From contig NZ_JAIWPE010000064.1 of the NCBI RefSeq assembly GCF_021028955.1, positions 62,001 through 126,000 on the forward strand: a DNA stretch of 64,000 nucleotides. The letters are read 5' to 3'. The translations under genes were made by a program, and so were the position numbers. How positions within the stretch are numbered: the stretch's first letter is position 1; every line of letters begins with the position of its first letter. The stretch is from Salipaludibacillus sp. CUR1 (GTDB lineage: Bacteria; Bacillota; Bacilli; Bacillales; Salisediminibacteriaceae). The notes below the pieces were generated by a model, which was not told where the DNA came from, did no database searches, and saw only the letters and a list, made by a program, of their open reading frames with translations. This document shows, piece by piece, positions 36,553 to 46,246 of this stretch.

Positions 36553-36584
36553 GCCCCTGCAATTATTTATTTGCAGGGGCTTTA
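36553..36584 (+). terminator. Terminator of the fadR-fadB-etfBA operon
   Basis: GCCCCTGCAA / TTGCAGGGGC with an 8-nt loop, followed by a short TTT. Confidence 0.8.
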
Positions 36585-36594
36585 AGCATTGTTT

Positions 36595-36623
36595 TTGCGT
36601 CATTTATTAAAATTAGTTATGAT
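36595..36623 (+). promoter_or_regulatory. Candidate SigA promoter of trxA
   Basis: TTGCGT (36595-36600), a 17-nt spacer and TATGAT (36618-36623). A second TATAAT (36699-36704) closer to the gene has no good -35. Confidence 0.5.
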
Positions 36624-36762
36624 ATGGGTAGTAAGTTTAAATTTGGTTAACCTACAAGGTAGCTGAGCAAATTAATTTCCTGTTCAATAAGGATAGGGTA
36701 TAATACCTTGGAGGGTAATATTTTAAATGTAAATGTATGATTAATTAGAGGAGGAATAATGA

Positions 36763-37077
36763 ATGGCTATTGTAAATGTTACAGACCAGAATTTTTCGAG
36801 TGAAACAAACCAGGGGGTTGTCCTTGCAGACTTTTGGGCACCGTGGTGCGGACCATGTAAAATGATCGCCCCTGTGCTTGAGGAGCTTGACAGCGATATG
36901 GGCGACAAAGTAAAAATCGTTAAGCTTGATGTAGATGAAAATCAGGAAACAGCAAGCAAATACGGTGTTATGAGCATTCCAACACTGCTGGTACTCAAAG
37001 ACGGAGAAGTTGTAGACCAGGTTGTTGGTTTTCAGCCTAAAGATGCTTTAGCTGATACGTTAAATAAACATCTCTAA
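36763..37077 (+). CDS. trxA: Thioredoxin
   Basis: A 104-aa cytosolic thiol-disulfide reductant of the usual length, with the WCGPC active site (C29, C32) in [14 protein letters not shown] and the cis-Pro segment [14 protein letters not shown] (about 70-83). It donates electrons to ribonucleotide reductase, methionine sulfoxide reductases and other targets. GAGGAGGAAT precedes ATG 36763. Position between etfA and uvrC matches B. subtilis. Confidence 0.98.
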   Translation: MAIVNVTDQNFSSETNQGVVLADFWAPWCGPCKMIAPVLEELDSDMGDKVKIVKLDVDENQETASKYGVMSIPTLLVLKDGEVVDQVVGFQPKDALADTLNKHL

Positions 37078-37639
37078 TAATATAAATGAATAGTCACTTA
37101 AAGAAATCCGGACAAATATCATCTTACGATATTTGTCCGGATTTTTCGCTTTTTTATTTAAAGAAGGTTAATTCTGACAGAGCCGGAAATCATACAGTCC
37201 GCAAAGTGCAGAAAAGAAACTATAATACATTTTGTGACTGTGAAAATATAAGCCACCGGTGAACGAAGGCGAGGACACCCGGAGGATAAGCGACGTCTGA
37301 AAATTCACATTCCCGAAGCCCTTTGGGAAAGTTAGTTGAAGACAAGCCCTTGGGTAAAAAAAACACAGTGAACTTCCACAAGGATGTGGTGACTTCGGCG
37401 TTTTCACAGGACGTGAAGGGGTTAGCCGAAGATCCTGCGACGATGTTGCACTTATGCCTGTGGTGTAAACCTTCGCCGACAGTGAACCGGCAGATTAAAA
37501 ATACAAGACCCATTAGAAGCGTCTTATCATAAGGTTTCTCCTTTTAAGCGTGTGCGCCCGCCGCTGCTTCCTTATTTGTGGAAACAAGCCAAATTACCAT
37601 GATATAGTGGTAGTATCAGCCAGTTAAAGGAGTATCATT
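37078..37639 (+). repeat. Gene-free region: repeat copy E plus GC-rich degenerate repeat
   Basis: 37104-37146 holds the hairpin AAATCCGGACAAATATC / GATATTTGTCCGGATTT with a T-run and the CGCTTTTTTA trailer, the probable trxA terminator. From about 37245 to 37530 the strand changes to GC-rich sequence with several frames open by chance. It has blocks like GAAGACAAGCCCTTGGG, which is the reverse complement of a block (GGGCTTGTCTTCAGCT) in copy F at 41.2 kb. No coding evidence is convincing. The last 100 bases are the uvrC upstream region. Confidence 0.7.
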
Positions 37640-39421
37640 ATGGAGGAATTAAAAAAGAAAATTGAGCTTGTGCCTTCTCAGCCAGGCTGCTATTTGATGA
37701 AAAATAAACATGATACCGTTATTTATGTGGGAAAAGCTAAAGTTCTTCGAAACCGCGTCAGATCGTATTTCCGCGGCTCACATGACAAAAAAACCCAACG
37801 ACTCGTAAGTGAAATTACCGATTTTGAATATATTGTTACCTCTTCCGACCTGGAAGCCCTTGTGCTGGAACAAAATTTAATTAAAAAATATGAGCCAAGA
37901 TATAATATTCTTTTAAAAGATGATAAAACTTATCCTTTTTTAAAAATTACAAAGGAAGAGCATCCCCGGCTGATAACTACAAGGAAAGTGAAAAAGGATG
38001 GGGCTAAGTATTTTGGGCCTTATCCGAATGCCCAGGCGGCCAATGAAACAAAAAAGCTGCTTGATCGTCTTTATCCTTTGCGGAAATGCCGGACACTTCC
38101 TGACCGTGTCTGTCTTTATTACCATATAGGCCAATGCCTGGCCCCGTGTGAGTTTACCGTAACTAAAGAAAAAAATGCCCAGCTGGTTTCCGAAATTGCA
38201 AAATTTCTTAATGGCGGGCACCAGGAAGTGAAGCAGAACCTCACAGAAAAGATGCTTAAAGCTTCTGAAGATCTGAATTTTGAACGGGCAAAAGAGTTGA
38301 GAGACCAGGTTCAGCATATTGAAGCTGTAATGGAAAAGCAGAAAATGACTCTCACCGATCAGGTCAACAGAGATGTCTTCTCATATTACGTAGACAAAGG
38401 CTGGATGTGCATTCAAGTATTTTTTATCAGACAAGGCAAACTTATTGAGCGGGACGTCTCATTATTTCCAACTTACCAAGACCCGGAAGATGATTTTTAC
38501 ACGTTTTTAGGACAGTTTTATCTTGAAGCCCATCATAAAAAACCATCGGAAGTTTTCTTACCTGACGGGACCAACCCTGAAATTGTCTCGCAATTTTTAG
38601 GTGTAAAAGCTCTTCAGCCGAAAAGAGGACAAAAAAAAGAACTGGTGGAGTTAGCGACGAAAAACGCCAGGCTCGCCCTTAAAGAAAAGTTTGATTTAAT
38701 TGAACGGAATGAACAAAAAACAATTTATGCTATTGAAAGGCTTGGCCAGGCAATGAATATCGATACGCCTCACAGAATTGAAGCATTCGATAACTCAAAT
38801 ATCCAAGGCGTGGACCCTGTTTCAGCGATGGTCTCATTTGTAGATGGAAAGCCTGATAAGAAAAATTACCGTAAATATAAAGTAAGGACGGTAAAGGGCC
38901 CTGATGATTATGAATCAATGAGAGAAGTGGTCCGGAGACGATATCTCCGGCTATTAAAAGAAGAAATGCCGCTGCCGGACTTAATTGTCATCGATGGCGG
39001 TAAAGGGCAGATTTCCGCAGCACAAAGTGTACTGGAAGATGAGTTAAATCTCTCTATCCCCGTCTGCGGGTTAGTCAAAGACGAAAAACACAGGACGTCC
39101 CAATTGATGATAGGTGACCCTCCCCAAGTAGTGGCTCTTTCTAAAACAAGCCAGGAATTTTACTTGCTTCAGCGAATTCAGGATGAAGTTCACCGTTTTG
39201 CAATCAGTTTCCACCGGAATGTTCGGAAAAAAACAATGTTTACGTCTATTTTAGATAAAGTTGAAGGAATTGGAGAAAAGCGAAAACGCTTGCTGTTAAA
39301 GGAATTCGGTTCTGTGAAGAGATTAAAAGAGGCGTCATTGGAAGAAATAGAGAGTGTAGGGATACCTCAGTCCGTTGCTGAAACCTTAAGAAGAGTCATC
39401 GACGATGAAGGGAATAAATGA
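37640..39421 (+). CDS. uvrC: UvrABC system protein C
   Basis: A 593-aa excision nuclease subunit making both incisions in nucleotide-excision repair. In order: GIY-YIG domain (about 12-92, [19 protein letters not shown]), a Cys-rich stretch with four Cys ([18 protein letters not shown] then LAPC, about 154-178) resembling the Fe-S cluster site reported for UvrC, UVR motif (about 204-238), RNase H-like nuclease ([19 protein letters not shown]) and C-terminal (HhH)2. AAAGGAGTA precedes ATG 37640. Confidence 0.97.
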   Translation: MEELKKKIELVPSQPGCYLMKNKHDTVIYVGKAKVLRNRVRSYFRGSHDKKTQRLVSEITDFEYIVTSSDLEALVLEQNLIKKYEPRYNILLKDDKTYPFLKITKEEHPRLITTRKVKKDGAKYFGPYPNAQAANETKKLLDRLYPLRKCRTLPDRVCLYYHIGQCLAPCEFTVTKEKNAQLVSEIAKFLNGGHQEVKQNLTEKMLKASEDLNFERAKELRDQVQHIEAVMEKQKMTLTDQVNRDVFSYYVDKGWMCIQVFFIRQGKLIERDVSLFPTYQDPEDDFYTFLGQFYLEAHHKKPSEVFLPDGTNPEIVSQFLGVKALQPKRGQKKELVELATKNARLALKEKFDLIERNEQKTIYAIERLGQAMNIDTPHRIEAFDNSNIQGVDPVSAMVSFVDGKPDKKNYRKYKVRTVKGPDDYESMREVVRRRYLRLLKEEMPLPDLIVIDGGKGQISAAQSVLEDELNLSIPVCGLVKDEKHRTSQLMIGDPPQVVALSKTSQEFYLLQRIQDEVHRFAISFHRNVRKKTMFTSILDKVEGIGEKRKRLLLKEFGSVKRLKEASLEEIESVGIPQSVAETLRRVIDDEGNK

Positions 39422-39804
39422 CGATAGATCCGTGTTGCCATCATTATAGCCGTTTGTTAATCTATTAAATGAGTTTGGCAGAATTTTTGAAAAAGATTCC
39501 ATGCTCTGGACGTTAAAGTATGGCAATCACTTGGATGGCGGACTTTCTATCTCTACGGACGGCTTAATGTACTTTTGTTACAAAAGCCGAACGCGGCAGA
39601 GAGACACGTCTTCTGCCGCCTTTTTATAAAAGGGAAGTCCTGATCATTTTTTCAAAACCATCATTCTGTCCTGAAAAATCGGAACATTCATTGAATTATG
39701 AGTTTTTTGGAAGCTTTCATCTTTGAAGGTCTTCTCAAAAGTGAGTGGCAAAAAGCTTGGTAAAAAAACTAAAATGTTTGCAATAGGTTGAGGAGGCGTT
39801 CATA
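39422..39804 (+). other. lysC upstream region; terminator but no L-box recognised
   Basis: The only clear element is the hairpin GCGGCAGA / TCTGCCGC with a TTTTTAT tail (39593-39626). It could terminate uvrC or a leader RNA. I looked for the lysine riboswitch that precedes lysC in B. subtilis and did not see its conserved blocks. 39470-39620 happens to stay open in one frame without a start signal. Confidence 0.6.
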
Positions 39805-41052
39805 TTGACAACGGTTGTTCAGAAATTTGGAGGAACATCTGTAGGGAATGTGACAAAAATTAAAAGAGTAGCCGAAAGAATTAAGCGGAAAATGGATGAA
39901 GGCAAAAAAGTAGTGACGGTAGTATCTGCCATGGGAAAGTCAACTGATAAACTGGTTGAATTGGCGAATGATATTACAGATTCGCCTGACCCGAGAGAAA
40001 TGGATATGCTTCTGACAACAGGGGAACAAGTAACTATCTCACTTGTCGTCATGGCGTTGAAAGAAATGGGTGTAGACGCAGTTTCCTTAACAGGCTGGCA
40101 AGCCGGGATAGAGACGGAAGATGTCCATCAGGATGCGCGCATAACTGATATAAAAGCGGAAAATGTTCAACAGCACTTGGATGAAGGAAAAGCTGTACTG
40201 GTAGCTGGATTCCAGGGAGTGAGTGAAACCGGTGACATTACTACGCTGGGACGCGGGGGCTCCGATACAACAGCAGTAGCCTTGGCAGCAGCGCTAAAAG
40301 CTGAGAGCTGTTCCATTTATACGGATGTTACAGGAGTGTTTACCGCTGATCCCCGCTATGTTAAAAACGCAAGAAAATTAGACGGTATTTCTTATGATGA
40401 GATGCTTGAACTGGCAAACTTAGGGGCCGGAGTTTTACACCCTAGAGCAGTTGAATTTGCTAAAAACTATAACGTTTCTCTTATTGTCCGTTCAAGCATG
40501 GAGGACGTTGAAGGTACGACCGTTGAGGAGGAAGCACCAATGGAACAAAACTTAATTGTAAGAGGTCTGGCGTTTGAAGAAGATGTAACGAAGATTACGA
40601 TAGAACGCTTGCCAAATCAGTATGATACGATGTCAAATCTTTTCTCTCTGCTTGCAGAGCAGGGAATCAGTGTAGATATTATTATTCAGCAAATGACCGC
40701 CGACCACGGACTTAATGTTTCTTTCTCAATTGATACAGCAAGTCTTGGTAAAGCGCTTGATGTTTTGCATAACAATAAAGTCAACCTTTGCTACAGCACG
40801 ATCCGCCATGAAAGTACTTTGGCCAAAGTATCAATTGTCGGTTCAGGCATGGTATCCAACCCAGGGGTAGCCGCAGACATGTTCACTGTACTATCAGACG
40901 AGGAAGTGGCCATTAAAATGGTAAGTACGTCTGAAATTGCGGTCTCAGCTGTAGTGCCGGAGCAGGATATGGTGAAAGCGGTAGAGGCGCTTCATTCGTT
41001 CTTCGGATTAGATGCAAAAGAAAAAGCTAAAATTGAAGCAGTTAAAGCTTAA
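39805..41052 (+). CDS. lysC: Aspartate kinase (LysC type)
   Basis: A 415-aa aspartokinase making aspartyl-phosphate, the first step to lysine, threonine, methionine and diaminopimelate for spores and cell wall. The catalytic domain starts KFGGTSVGNVTKI and contains TLGRGGSDTTAVALAAAL (about 150-167) and TDVTGVFTADPR. Two ACT regulatory domains lie at about 262-405. It starts with TTG 39805 after GAGGAGG. The layout fits the alpha2-beta2 enzymes of Bacillus, in which the ACT half is also made separately (see internal start). Confidence 0.95.
   Translation: MTTVVQKFGGTSVGNVTKIKRVAERIKRKMDEGKKVVTVVSAMGKSTDKLVELANDITDSPDPREMDMLLTTGEQVTISLVVMALKEMGVDAVSLTGWQAGIETEDVHQDARITDIKAENVQQHLDEGKAVLVAGFQGVSETGDITTLGRGGSDTTAVALAAALKAESCSIYTDVTGVFTADPRYVKNARKLDGISYDEMLELANLGAGVLHPRAVEFAKNYNVSLIVRSSMEDVEGTTVEEEAPMEQNLIVRGLAFEEDVTKITIERLPNQYDTMSNLFSLLAEQGISVDIIIQQMTADHGLNVSFSIDTASLGKALDVLHNNKVNLCYSTIRHESTLAKVSIVGSGMVSNPGVAADMFTVLSDEEVAIKMVSTSEIAVSAVVPEQDMVKAVEALHSFFGLDAKEKAKIEAVKA
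40525..40542 (+). promoter_or_regulatory. Internal ribosome-binding site and ATG for the LysC beta subunit
   Basis: Inside lysC, GAGGAGG (40525-40531) is followed after 8 nt by ATG 40540 (MEQNLIVRGLAF, codon 246). Initiation here would give a 170-aa protein consisting of both ACT domains. It would match the separately translated beta subunit known for B. subtilis aspartokinase II. Confidence 0.75.
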
Positions 41053-41446
41053 TTAAGAGGCTCAGACAAAAAGAATAGAAACCATAAAGAACTCCGGACA
41101 AATATTTGTTCGGAGTTTCGTTTTTGGAGTTAAAGAAAATTGACTCTGACAAAGAATAAAAAGCAGTGATTTCAGTCCGCCAGGCGGGCGCTTGCCCAGG
41201 GGCTTGTCTTCAGCTAAATTCACTCAGCCAGGAGCTTCGTTGAATGGGATCTTCAGACTGCGCTTAACCCCTCGAGCGTCGCCACCTTCTGTCCTTCAAT
41301 CAAATAAGTTTTGGCTGTTAAAATAACTTAATTGACCGAAGGCGGGAAGGCCTGCAGGAGCAACACAGTCGAAACCCCTATATAAAAAGGATTGGATTCT
41401 GTGAGGCCCATTCCTTTTTATAAAAGTGTATCGCACCCTCATTCGG
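41053..41446 (+). repeat. Gene-free region: dispersed repeat copy F with long trailer
   Basis: The lead AAGAGGCTCAGACAAAAAGAA is followed by ACCATAAAGA, the hairpin ACTCCGGACAAAT / ATTTGTTCGGAGT (41091-41117) with a TTCGTTTTT tail, then AAAGCAGTGATTTCAGTC, CGCCAGGCGGGCG and GGGCTTGTCTTCAGCTAAAT. Another hairpin, TATAAAAAGGA / TCCTTTTTATA (41387-41423), lies before the convergent yslB-like gene and can terminate it. Confidence 0.8.
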
Positions 41447-41896
41447 TTAAACGCTGCCCTCTGTATTGGAAGGGTCTTTTTTATCCCATCTTACTGTAAT
41501 GGCAGCAGTCAACGGTTTTTTTCGCTTGATTTCCCAGGATGCTTCAGAAACAACCCCTTTTTCCATTTCAATGAGCTGAGCCAGAAAGCCTGCTTCCAGA
41601 GAAAATGGCCGTTCGCTATATTGATGCGGAGCTTCCAATTCATAAATTCTTTCGTTTCTTTTTTCTTTAGCCGGCTGCATCTTTCCCCAATTTGCCTCTT
41701 TAAAAAATTTTTCTATCCCTAACGATTCTATGGCAGACATTTTATTTCTGGCAATGGATTTTCCCGCCCAGTAAAGAATAACCGTTTCATCATTGCCTAA
41801 CAGTTCAGGCAAAAGTTCATGCCTTAATAAATCATAGCTGTAAGCAGGGACTTGAGGTGTCCGTTCTTCTTCTTTAGAATGCTTATTATCAGTCAT
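41447..41896 (-). CDS. yslB: DUF2507 protein (YslB-like)
   Basis: A 149-aa cytosolic protein of the DUF2507/YslB family, with the pattern YSYDLLRHELLPELLGNDE and ILYWAGKSIARN followed by FLAQLIEM. It has a V4R-like alpha/beta layout; function is unknown. It occupies the same position as B. subtilis yslB, between lysC and sdhC, though in the opposite orientation. The ATG at 41905 lies inside the ribosome-binding sequence GAAGGATGAG; the ATG at 41896 (MTDNKHSK) is properly spaced. Confidence 0.85.
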   Translation of the reverse strand: MTDNKHSKEEERTPQVPAYSYDLLRHELLPELLGNDETVILYWAGKSIARNKMSAIESLGIEKFFKEANWGKMQPAKEKRNERIYELEAPHQYSERPFSLEAGFLAQLIEMEKGVVSEASWEIKRKKPLTAAITVRWDKKDPSNTEGSV

Positions 41897-42096
41897 TTTT
41901 CTCATCCTTCGTCTCTCGTTGTTTCATCTGAAAACCACATGATATTTATCTTATCATAAAAGAAAAAATCTGTTTGTTATTTTTAGAAAAGACTGGTGAA
42001 AGTCTTCCGCTAATATATAAAAAATAGAGAACAATATGGAAACGGACTTTCGTGCGTGGTATACTAAAGCCCGTATTTATTGGGAGGTACTGGCTA

Positions 42097-43446
42097 ATGA
42101 AAATGAAGATGGGAAAACTTTTAACCCCTTTTAGAATTATAGTAATTTCATACATAATAGCCATGTTTTTTTTCAGTGTCTTTCTGTTCTTGCCGGTCTC
42201 CGCACAGGAAGGAGTATCGGTGAGCTACTCTGAAGCATTATTTACGTCTGTCAGTGCTGTAAGTGTCACAGGACTCACAGTTGTCAACGTTTCAGAGACA
42301 TACAGCAGCGTTGGAATATTTTTTCTGGCAGCGGCCATCCAGCTCGGGGGTATAGGAGTCATGACCCTTGGGACCTTTGTATGGATGGTGCTTGGGAAAA
42401 CAATTCCTTTATCCCAGCGGATGCTGATTATGGTGGACCAGAACCAGATTTCATTTGCTGGACTCGTCAAGCTGATGAGAGGCATTTTACTGGTCGCACT
42501 CCTTATAGAACTTATCGGTGCACTTATACTTGGAACTTATTATTTAAACTATTTTGACACCGTGGGAGAAGCGTATTACCAGGGAGCCTTTGGCGCCTTG
42601 TCAGCCTTTACGAATGCAGGGTTTGATGTGACTGGGCAGTCGCTTATTCCTTTTGCCGATGATTATTTTGTCCAGCTCGTTAACATTCTGCTAATATTTG
42701 CGGGAGCAATCGGCTTTCCTGTTTTAATGGAGCTGAGGGCTTATTTTTCAAGTAAAGATCCTAATTTCAGGTTCAGCCTGTTTACAAAGATTACAACAGC
42801 CACGTATTTTATAGTCTTTGCTGTAGGAATGGTTGTACTCTGGATGATTGAGCGAAATGAATTTTATGATGGCCTCAGCTGGCACCAGCAGCTGTTCTTC
42901 TCAATGTTCAATTCAGCAACAGCGAGAAGCGGCGGACTGGCGACGATGGATGTCTCCCAGCTCACGCTGGCAAGTTTACTATTCCTTTCTGCCTTGATGA
43001 TTATCGGAGCCAGTCCATCGAGTGTAGGCGGCGGAATACGAACAACTACCCTTGCTGTTATGTTTCTGACGATCAGAAGTTTTGCCATGGGGAGAAGTGA
43101 CGTGAAAGTCTTCGGGAGGGAAATCCACCAGGAAGACCGGCAGAAAGCTTTTATCGTCCTTTCAGTATTTATAGTAGGGCTGTTCTTATCAATTATACTG
43201 ATCGCAGCTTTTGAAGGAAGCAGGGAAATAGAATTAATGGCGATTATTTTTGAAGCCAGTTCAGCATTCGGAACATGCGGGCTTTCAATGGGGATTACAC
43301 CTGACCTGTCTCTGCCGAGCCAGATCACTTTAATGGTTCTGATGCTTATAGGACGGGTGGGGCTTGTAGCATTCCTGTTCTCGATCCGGGCGCGTGAGAA
43401 GAAGACTCTTTATAAATATCCAACCGAAAGAATTATTATAGGTTAA
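42097..43446 (+). CDS. Ktr/Trk-type K+ transporter membrane subunit
   Basis: A 449-aa potassium-translocating subunit of the TrkH/KtrB family with four M1-P-M2 repeats. The selectivity-filter regions are visible as SVTGLTVVNVSETYS (about 74-88), SAFTNAGFDVTGQS (about 185-198), FNSATARSGGLATMD (about 288-302) and SSAFGTCGLSMGIT (about 406-419), with the conserved Gly of each filter. It takes up K+ with a cytosolic KtrA/C partner, not encoded nearby. This type of transporter is central to osmotic and alkaline adaptation. GGGAGGT precedes ATG 42097; the longer frame from 42052 has no site. Confidence 0.92.
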   Translation: MKMKMGKLLTPFRIIVISYIIAMFFFSVFLFLPVSAQEGVSVSYSEALFTSVSAVSVTGLTVVNVSETYSSVGIFFLAAAIQLGGIGVMTLGTFVWMVLGKTIPLSQRMLIMVDQNQISFAGLVKLMRGILLVALLIELIGALILGTYYLNYFDTVGEAYYQGAFGALSAFTNAGFDVTGQSLIPFADDYFVQLVNILLIFAGAIGFPVLMELRAYFSSKDPNFRFSLFTKITTATYFIVFAVGMVVLWMIERNEFYDGLSWHQQLFFSMFNSATARSGGLATMDVSQLTLASLLFLSALMIIGASPSSVGGGIRTTTLAVMFLTIRSFAMGRSDVKVFGREIHQEDRQKAFIVLSVFIVGLFLSIILIAAFEGSREIELMAIIFEASSAFGTCGLSMGITPDLSLPSQITLMVLMLIGRVGLVAFLFSIRAREKKTLYKYPTERIIIG

Positions 43447-43833
43447 AACGTTAGAAAAAATATTTTGGTAAAATACCATGATAACGTGTGAACACAGGGA
43501 GTTAAATTGGCATTTAAATAAATGAAGGCGCCTCTTTCGGATGAAAGGGCGTCTCTCTTATAATTATGTTTTTTTTCTGGTAAAATATCATTATATTAAT
43601 CAGAAAATTTGTAAGATTGTGCTGCCATGAACGCTTTTCTGTTAAAATAATAGGTGTATCCGCTTTCTTGACGAAGCAGGTCGAGAGGAGTAAAATGAAA
43701 TTGTCATATTTTTTTCAAACTTGTGGCGATTTCGCCTGTTGACAGAGTACTAATTTAATAATTTCAGAAAAGGGGGCTCGCTTTTTTGTACGTGATAAAT
43801 CTCCAGAAAACTAAATTACAGGGGGAGAGTTAG
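43447..43833 (+). other. sdh upstream region
   Basis: A weak hairpin GGCGCCTCTTTC / GAAAGGGCGTCTC (43527-43556) may terminate the K+ transporter gene. TTGACA occurs at 43739-43744, but no -10 is found at 16-18 nt. Otherwise the sequence is AT-rich without gene or recognised RNA element. Confidence 0.5.
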
Positions 43834-44451
43834 ATGTCCGTAAAACAAAACCGAGAATTTTTCTACAGAAGGTTGCACTCTTTATTAGGTGTTATTCCGG
43901 TAGGGGCTTTTTTGATTGTCCATTTATCAGTTAACTATTTTGCTGTAAGAGGTCCTGAAGCTTATAATCAGGCTACTCATTTTATGGAAAACCTTCCATT
44001 CCGATATTTCATGGAAATTACTCTTATCTTTTTACCGCTTATTTTTCACGCCGTTTACGGTCTTTATATTGCATTTGAGGCGAGGCATAATACCTCTACA
44101 TATAGCTATTTCAGAAACTGGATGTTCAGGTTTCAAAGAGTTACAGGAGTCATTGTCCTGATTTTTGTAACATGGCATGTATGGGAAACAAGAGTGGCAG
44201 CAGCATTGGGGGCAGAAGTAAACTTTAATATGATGGCTGAAATTGTTGAAAATCCACTCGCATTAATTCTGTATATTATCGGGATTACGGCAACAACGTT
44301 CCACTTTGCGAACGGACTTTGGTCATTTGCCGTCACTTGGGGCATTACAATAACCCCAAGATCACAGCGAATTTCCACTTATGTGACTGCGGCAGTGTTC
44401 GTGGCATTAACGTTTGTTGGAATTCGTTCAATCTTAGCTTTTGTCGGATAG
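43834..44451 (+). CDS. sdhC: Succinate dehydrogenase cytochrome b558 subunit
   Basis: A 205-aa five-helix membrane anchor that holds two haem b and reduces menaquinone. The N-terminus NREFFYRRLHSLLGVIPVGA and the conserved His residues (LHSLLGV, IVHLSVN, FHAVYGLY, WHVWETR, FHFANGLW) provide haem ligands as in the Bacillus enzyme. GGGGGAGAG precedes ATG 43834. First gene of sdhCAB. Confidence 0.97.
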   Translation: MSVKQNREFFYRRLHSLLGVIPVGAFLIVHLSVNYFAVRGPEAYNQATHFMENLPFRYFMEITLIFLPLIFHAVYGLYIAFEARHNTSTYSYFRNWMFRFQRVTGVIVLIFVTWHVWETRVAAALGAEVNFNMMAEIVENPLALILYIIGITATTFHFANGLWSFAVTWGITITPRSQRISTYVTAAVFVALTFVGIRSILAFVG

Positions 44452-44473
44452 CTAAATAGAAGGAGTGTTAATA

Positions 44474-46246
44474 ATGAGCAAAGGAAAAATTATCGTTGTT
44501 GGGGGAGGCCTGGCAGGTCTTATGGCAACGATTAAAGCAGCAGAAGCAGGAATGAATGTGGATTTATTTTCAGTTGTCCCTGTAAAACGGTCCCACTCCG
44601 TCTGTGCTCAGGGAGGAATTAACGGGGCTTTAAATACAATGGGTGAGGGAGATTCCACCTGGGAACACTTTGATGATTCGGTTTACGGCGGGGACTTTTT
44701 AGCAAATCAGCCGCCGGTAAAGGCGATGTGTGACGCAGCGCCGGGAATTATTCATCTGCTTGACCGGATGGGCGTTATGTTCAACCGGACAGCAGAGGGA
44801 TTACTTGCTCTAAGAAGATTCGGAGGGACCCAGCATCACCGAACAGCTTATGCGGGGGCCACAACCGGCCAGCAGCTTCTTTACGCGTTAGACGAGCAGG
44901 TACGCCGCCACGAAGTCAGCGGGCTTGTAAATAAATATGAAGGCTGGGAGTTTCTTCACGCAGTCCTTGACGATGACGGCGTCTGCAGAGGAATAACCGC
45001 CCAGGACCTTAACTCTTCGGCGATTGAGTCTTTCCGCGGTGACGCCGTTATCCTGGCGACAGGCGGACCGGGGATTATCTTCGGAAAATCAACGAACTCA
45101 ATGATTAATACAGGCTATGCAGCGGCAGCAGTTTATGAACAGGGAGCTTACTATGCAAACGGTGAATTTATTCAAATCCACCCGACAGCCATCCCGGGAG
45201 ACGATAAACTTAGGTTGATGAGTGAGTCTGCGCGCGGTGAAGGCGGCCGGGTATGGACTTATGATGAAGATGGAAAACCGTGGTACTTCCTTGAAGAAAA
45301 GTATCCGGCGTATGGAAACCTGGTGCCGCGTGATATAGCAACACGGGAAATCTTCCACGTCTGCGTGGATCTTAAACGCGGAATTAACGGTGAAAATATG
45401 GTTTATCTTGATCTGTCCCATAAAGATCCAAAAGAATTGGATATCAAACTCGGAGGGATCATGGAAATTTATGAAAAATTCATGGGTGACGATCCTCGTA
45501 AAGTACCTATGAAAATTTTCCCTGCAGTGCATTATTCTATGGGCGGCCTCTGGGTCGACTATAACCAGATGACAAATATACCAGGATTGTTTGCAGCTGG
45601 AGAAGTGGATTATTCCATTCATGGAGCTAATCGTCTCGGAGCCAATTCACTGCTCTCATCTATTTTCGGCGGTATGGTCGCAGGTCCTAAGGCGGCAGAG
45701 TATATTGAAGGTCTTGATAAGACAGCTGATGAGCTGTCCAGCGGGATTTACGACCGGCAGATTGAAAGAGACAAAGCACAATTTGATGAGATTCTTAATA
45801 TGAAAGGCGAGGAAAATGCCTTTAAACTTCATCAGGAACTCGGCGGCCTGATGACAGATAATGTTACTGTTGTGAGGGAAAATGATAAACTTAAAAATAC
45901 TGATGAACAGATTGTTGAATTGCTTGAACGCTATAAAAACATCAGTATTGATGATACCGCGCAATGGACTAACCAAAGTGCCGCGTTTATCAGACAGCTT
46001 CGCTCAATGATGAATCTGGCACGTGTAATAACTATAGGAGCCTATAACCGTAACGAAAGCCGGGGAGCCCATTATAAACCTGAATTCCCTGAGCGGAATG
46101 ACGATGAATGGCTGAAAACAACAAAGGCGAAATTCAATCCGGAAACCCTCTCGCCTGATTTTGAATATGAAGATGTGGATGTATCCTTAATCACGCCTCG
46201 TAAGAGAGACTATACTTCCAAGAAGAAGGCAGGTGAAAAGGCATGA
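44474..46246 (+). CDS. sdhA: Succinate dehydrogenase flavoprotein subunit
   Basis: A 590-aa FAD subunit of complex II oxidising succinate to fumarate at the membrane. The dinucleotide motif is IIVVGGGLAGLMATIKAAEA. The covalent flavin His is in RSHSVCAQGGINGAL (about 36-50). Active-site segments are GEFIQIHPTAIPGD, ESARGEGG, HYSMGGLWVD and GANRLGANSLLSS. AGGAGTG is 6 nt before ATG 44474; the frame extends to GTG 44465 inside that site. The end overlaps sdhB by 4 nt (ATGA). Confidence 0.98.
   Translation: MSKGKIIVVGGGLAGLMATIKAAEAGMNVDLFSVVPVKRSHSVCAQGGINGALNTMGEGDSTWEHFDDSVYGGDFLANQPPVKAMCDAAPGIIHLLDRMGVMFNRTAEGLLALRRFGGTQHHRTAYAGATTGQQLLYALDEQVRRHEVSGLVNKYEGWEFLHAVLDDDGVCRGITAQDLNSSAIESFRGDAVILATGGPGIIFGKSTNSMINTGYAAAAVYEQGAYYANGEFIQIHPTAIPGDDKLRLMSESARGEGGRVWTYDEDGKPWYFLEEKYPAYGNLVPRDIATREIFHVCVDLKRGINGENMVYLDLSHKDPKELDIKLGGIMEIYEKFMGDDPRKVPMKIFPAVHYSMGGLWVDYNQMTNIPGLFAAGEVDYSIHGANRLGANSLLSSIFGGMVAGPKAAEYIEGLDKTADELSSGIYDRQIERDKAQFDEILNMKGEENAFKLHQELGGLMTDNVTVVRENDKLKNTDEQIVELLERYKNISIDDTAQWTNQSAAFIRQLRSMMNLARVITIGAYNRNESRGAHYKPEFPERNDDEWLKTTKAKFNPETLSPDFEYEDVDVSLITPRKRDYTSKKKAGEKA

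Noticed and set aside
37168-37532. Several overlapping frames of 69-97 codons between trxA and uvrC
   Set aside because: They overlap one another on both strands, lack ribosome-binding sites and lie in degenerate repeat sequence.
39470-39625. Open stretch upstream of lysC
   Set aside because: It has no start codon with a ribosome-binding site and no recognisable family; probably chance.
39422-39804. Lysine riboswitch expected upstream of lysC
   Set aside because: The conserved L-box blocks are not visible. Only a plain terminator hairpin and a TTG-start ribosome-binding site were found.
43739-43765. Promoter for sdhCAB at TTGACA
   Set aside because: No acceptable -10 hexamer occurs at 16-18 nt spacing.
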